Positions 6,552 through 7,512 of a DNA stretch of 7,512 nt are shown here, one piece after another. Below the pieces are notes generated by a model. It made no database searches, had not been told where the DNA came from, and saw nothing but the letters and a program-made list of their open reading frames with translations. How positions within the stretch are numbered: position 1 is the first letter of the stretch; every line of letters starts with the position of its first letter. Source of the DNA: an uncultured Terrimonas sp. (GTDB lineage Bacteria > Bacteroidota > Bacteroidia > Chitinophagales > Chitinophagaceae); the NCBI GenBank assembly GCA_946886925.1, contig CAMPJQ010000121.1, positions 1 to 7,512 on the forward strand, in the 5' to 3' direction. Position numbers and translations under genes: made by a program.

Positions 6552-6731
6552 GGCTTGTGTGTAGTTGGTTTGTTTTTTTGAATAGAGATATAATACAGAA
6601 ATAAGGGACATGTTATCGTCTCCGTATCTTTTGTATATGAAAGTACATTTTGGCAATAGCGTATTAAATGTAATATTTTTTTACTGTAAGGTAGCCACCC
6701 TTTATCCAACCAGCAATAACCGTCTGCATCC

Positions 6732-6764
6732 TTTGAGTATATCCGTTTTTTTTGTTTCTCTTTG
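6732..6764 (+). promoter_or_regulatory. Candidate promoter of the right-hand glycosidase gene
   Basis: TTTG at 6732-6735 and TCTCTTTG at 6757-6764 are 21 bp apart, close to the Bacteroidota -33/-7 arrangement TTTG-N19-21-TAnnTTTG; the only departure in the -7 box is C for A at its second base. Transcription would begin near 6770, which favours the ATG at 6793 over the in-frame ATG at 6769. Tentative. Confidence 0.35.
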
Positions 6765-6792
6765 AAGCATGCGTCAAAACTCATATGCACCC

Positions 6793-7512
6793 ATGCACAG
6801 ACCTTTAGCAAAATTAAATTGTATTGTAACACTGCTGCTGGCTTTTGCCTTTTCATCAACCGCGCAACCCGTGCAATTGAAAAATGCAGTAATACTTGTA
6901 TCTCCGTCTGTTCCCGCTACTATGCAAACTACCGTTTCGCAGGTGCTTTCTGAAGAAATTGCCAAACGCACCGGCATTGTCCTTAAAAATGGCGACAATT
7001 GGCCGAACAGGAGAACAGCCGTTGTTGCCCTGGTATTGTCATCAGATGAGCAATTGCTGGGCACGGTGATCCCCGCCAGGAAAGGTACAAATGGGGATGA
7101 GTATAAAAAGGAGGGATTTCGGGTAGTGAGCAGTGTTAGCGATAAGGGTACTGTAGTATGGATCATGGGCGCCGACAGCCGTGGTATACTGTTTGGCGCC
7201 GGGTGGTTGCTGAGAAACTTAACGATGGGGCATAATTTCCTTCAGCTTGATGAACAAACAGATATAGCTTCTGCTCCCGCATATCCTATACGCGGTCACC
7301 AGTTGGGATACCGCACTACAGCCAACTCTTACGATGCATGGACGGTAGCGCAGTTTGACCAGTACATCCGTGAACTGGCTATTTTTGGCAGCAACGCGGT
7401 TGAGGCGATCCCTTTCCAGGAAAGTGAAACTCCCAGCCCGTTGTTTACGCTCCCGGTTAATGAAATGCGCATTAAACAAAGCGAAATATGCCTTAAATAC
7501 GATATGGACTAC
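6793..7512 (+). CDS. Secreted glycosidase with GH20/GH67-type N-terminal domain (partial, 3' end missing)
   Basis: The first 240 codons of an exported protein that runs past the window edge. The signal peptide is MHRPLAKLNCIVTLLLAFAFSSTA with cleavage before Gln25. Residues ~28-160 form an alpha/beta domain like the accessory N-terminal domain of GH67 alpha-glucuronidases and GH20 hexosaminidases: an opening strand (VQLKNAVILVS), an LSEEIAKRTGI helix, and the hallmark GADSRGILFGAGWLLRNL (126-143). Next, YPIRGHQLGYRTTANSYDAW (164-183) and QFDQYIRELAIFGSNAVEAIPF (~187-208) look like the first strand and helix of a (beta/alpha)8 barrel. Catalytic residues are not yet reached, so the activity is unproven. 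An in-frame ATG at 6769 would add MRQNSYAP; 6793 gives the more usual signal peptide. It is transcribed away from the GH9 gene across a 241-bp divergent region, suggesting shared control of polysaccharide breakdown. Confidence 0.75.
   Translation, partial: MHRPLAKLNCIVTLLLAFAFSSTAQPVQLKNAVILVSPSVPATMQTTVSQVLSEEIAKRTGIVLKNGDNWPNRRTAVVALVLSSDEQLLGTVIPARKGTNGDEYKKEGFRVVSSVSDKGTVVWIMGADSRGILFGAGWLLRNLTMGHNFLQLDEQTDIASAPAYPIRGHQLGYRTTANSYDAWTVAQFDQYIRELAIFGSNAVEAIPFQESETPSPLFTLPVNEMRIKQSEICLKYDMDY

Noticed and set aside
6625..6652. TATCTTTT (6625-6632) and TACATTTT (6644-6651) as promoter boxes
   Set aside because: Both miss the final G of TAnnTTTG, and lie about 140 nt from the + strand start with no convincing -33 element; AT-rich sequence gives such near matches often.
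6552..6656. 35-codon N-terminal extension of the GH9 gene
   Set aside because: It would bury the signal peptide 36 residues in; the export signal beginning at 6551 fits the family.
6548..7479. - strand frames over the divergent region and opposite the right-hand glycosidase
   Set aside because: The signal peptide, domain motifs and continuous frame are on the + strand; these lack any recognisable feature.

Overview
The window looks like an ordinary chromosomal stretch from a member of Bacteroidota, most likely of the Chitinophagaceae type. This rests on the PorT-like outer-membrane barrel, signal peptides that end just before Gln, near absence of Shine-Dalgarno sequences, a TAnnTTTG-type -7 promoter box, and a GH9 enzyme with an extra N-terminal module. 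The genus-level placement is inference, not proof.

Left part (1-2175, + strand): the 3' end of gltB, complete gltD, and a 63-residue membrane mini-protein, closed by a clear hairpin-plus-T-run terminator. GltB and GltD together form glutamate synthase, which assimilates ammonia through glutamine. The small membrane protein probably shares their transcript.

Middle part (2176-4103): a gene-poor spacer of about 400 bases carries a 16-bp perfect inverted repeat and smaller palindromes. A secreted PorT-like beta-barrel gene follows with its own promoter (+ strand). Facing it is a low-G+C GNAT acetyltransferase gene (- strand). The two convergent genes share a long hairpin that may end both transcripts. 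A 193-bp spacer of unclear nature lies upstream of the acetyltransferase.

Right part (4104-7512): two divergent secreted carbohydrate-active enzymes. On the - strand is a GH9 (cellulase-superfamily) enzyme of 815 residues. On the + strand is the start of a glycosidase whose N-terminal region resembles the accessory domain of GH20/GH67 enzymes; it runs off the window. They may form part of a polysaccharide-degrading locus, but no SusC/SusD pair or regulator is visible here.

I found no CRISPR array, phage, RNA gene, insertion sequence or clearly new system. The most curious signal is 7-nt periodic sequence starting directly after two stop codons (gltD and the barrel gene), with a weaker third case after the GH9 gene. 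The array sequences differ from gene to gene, but the period is the same.
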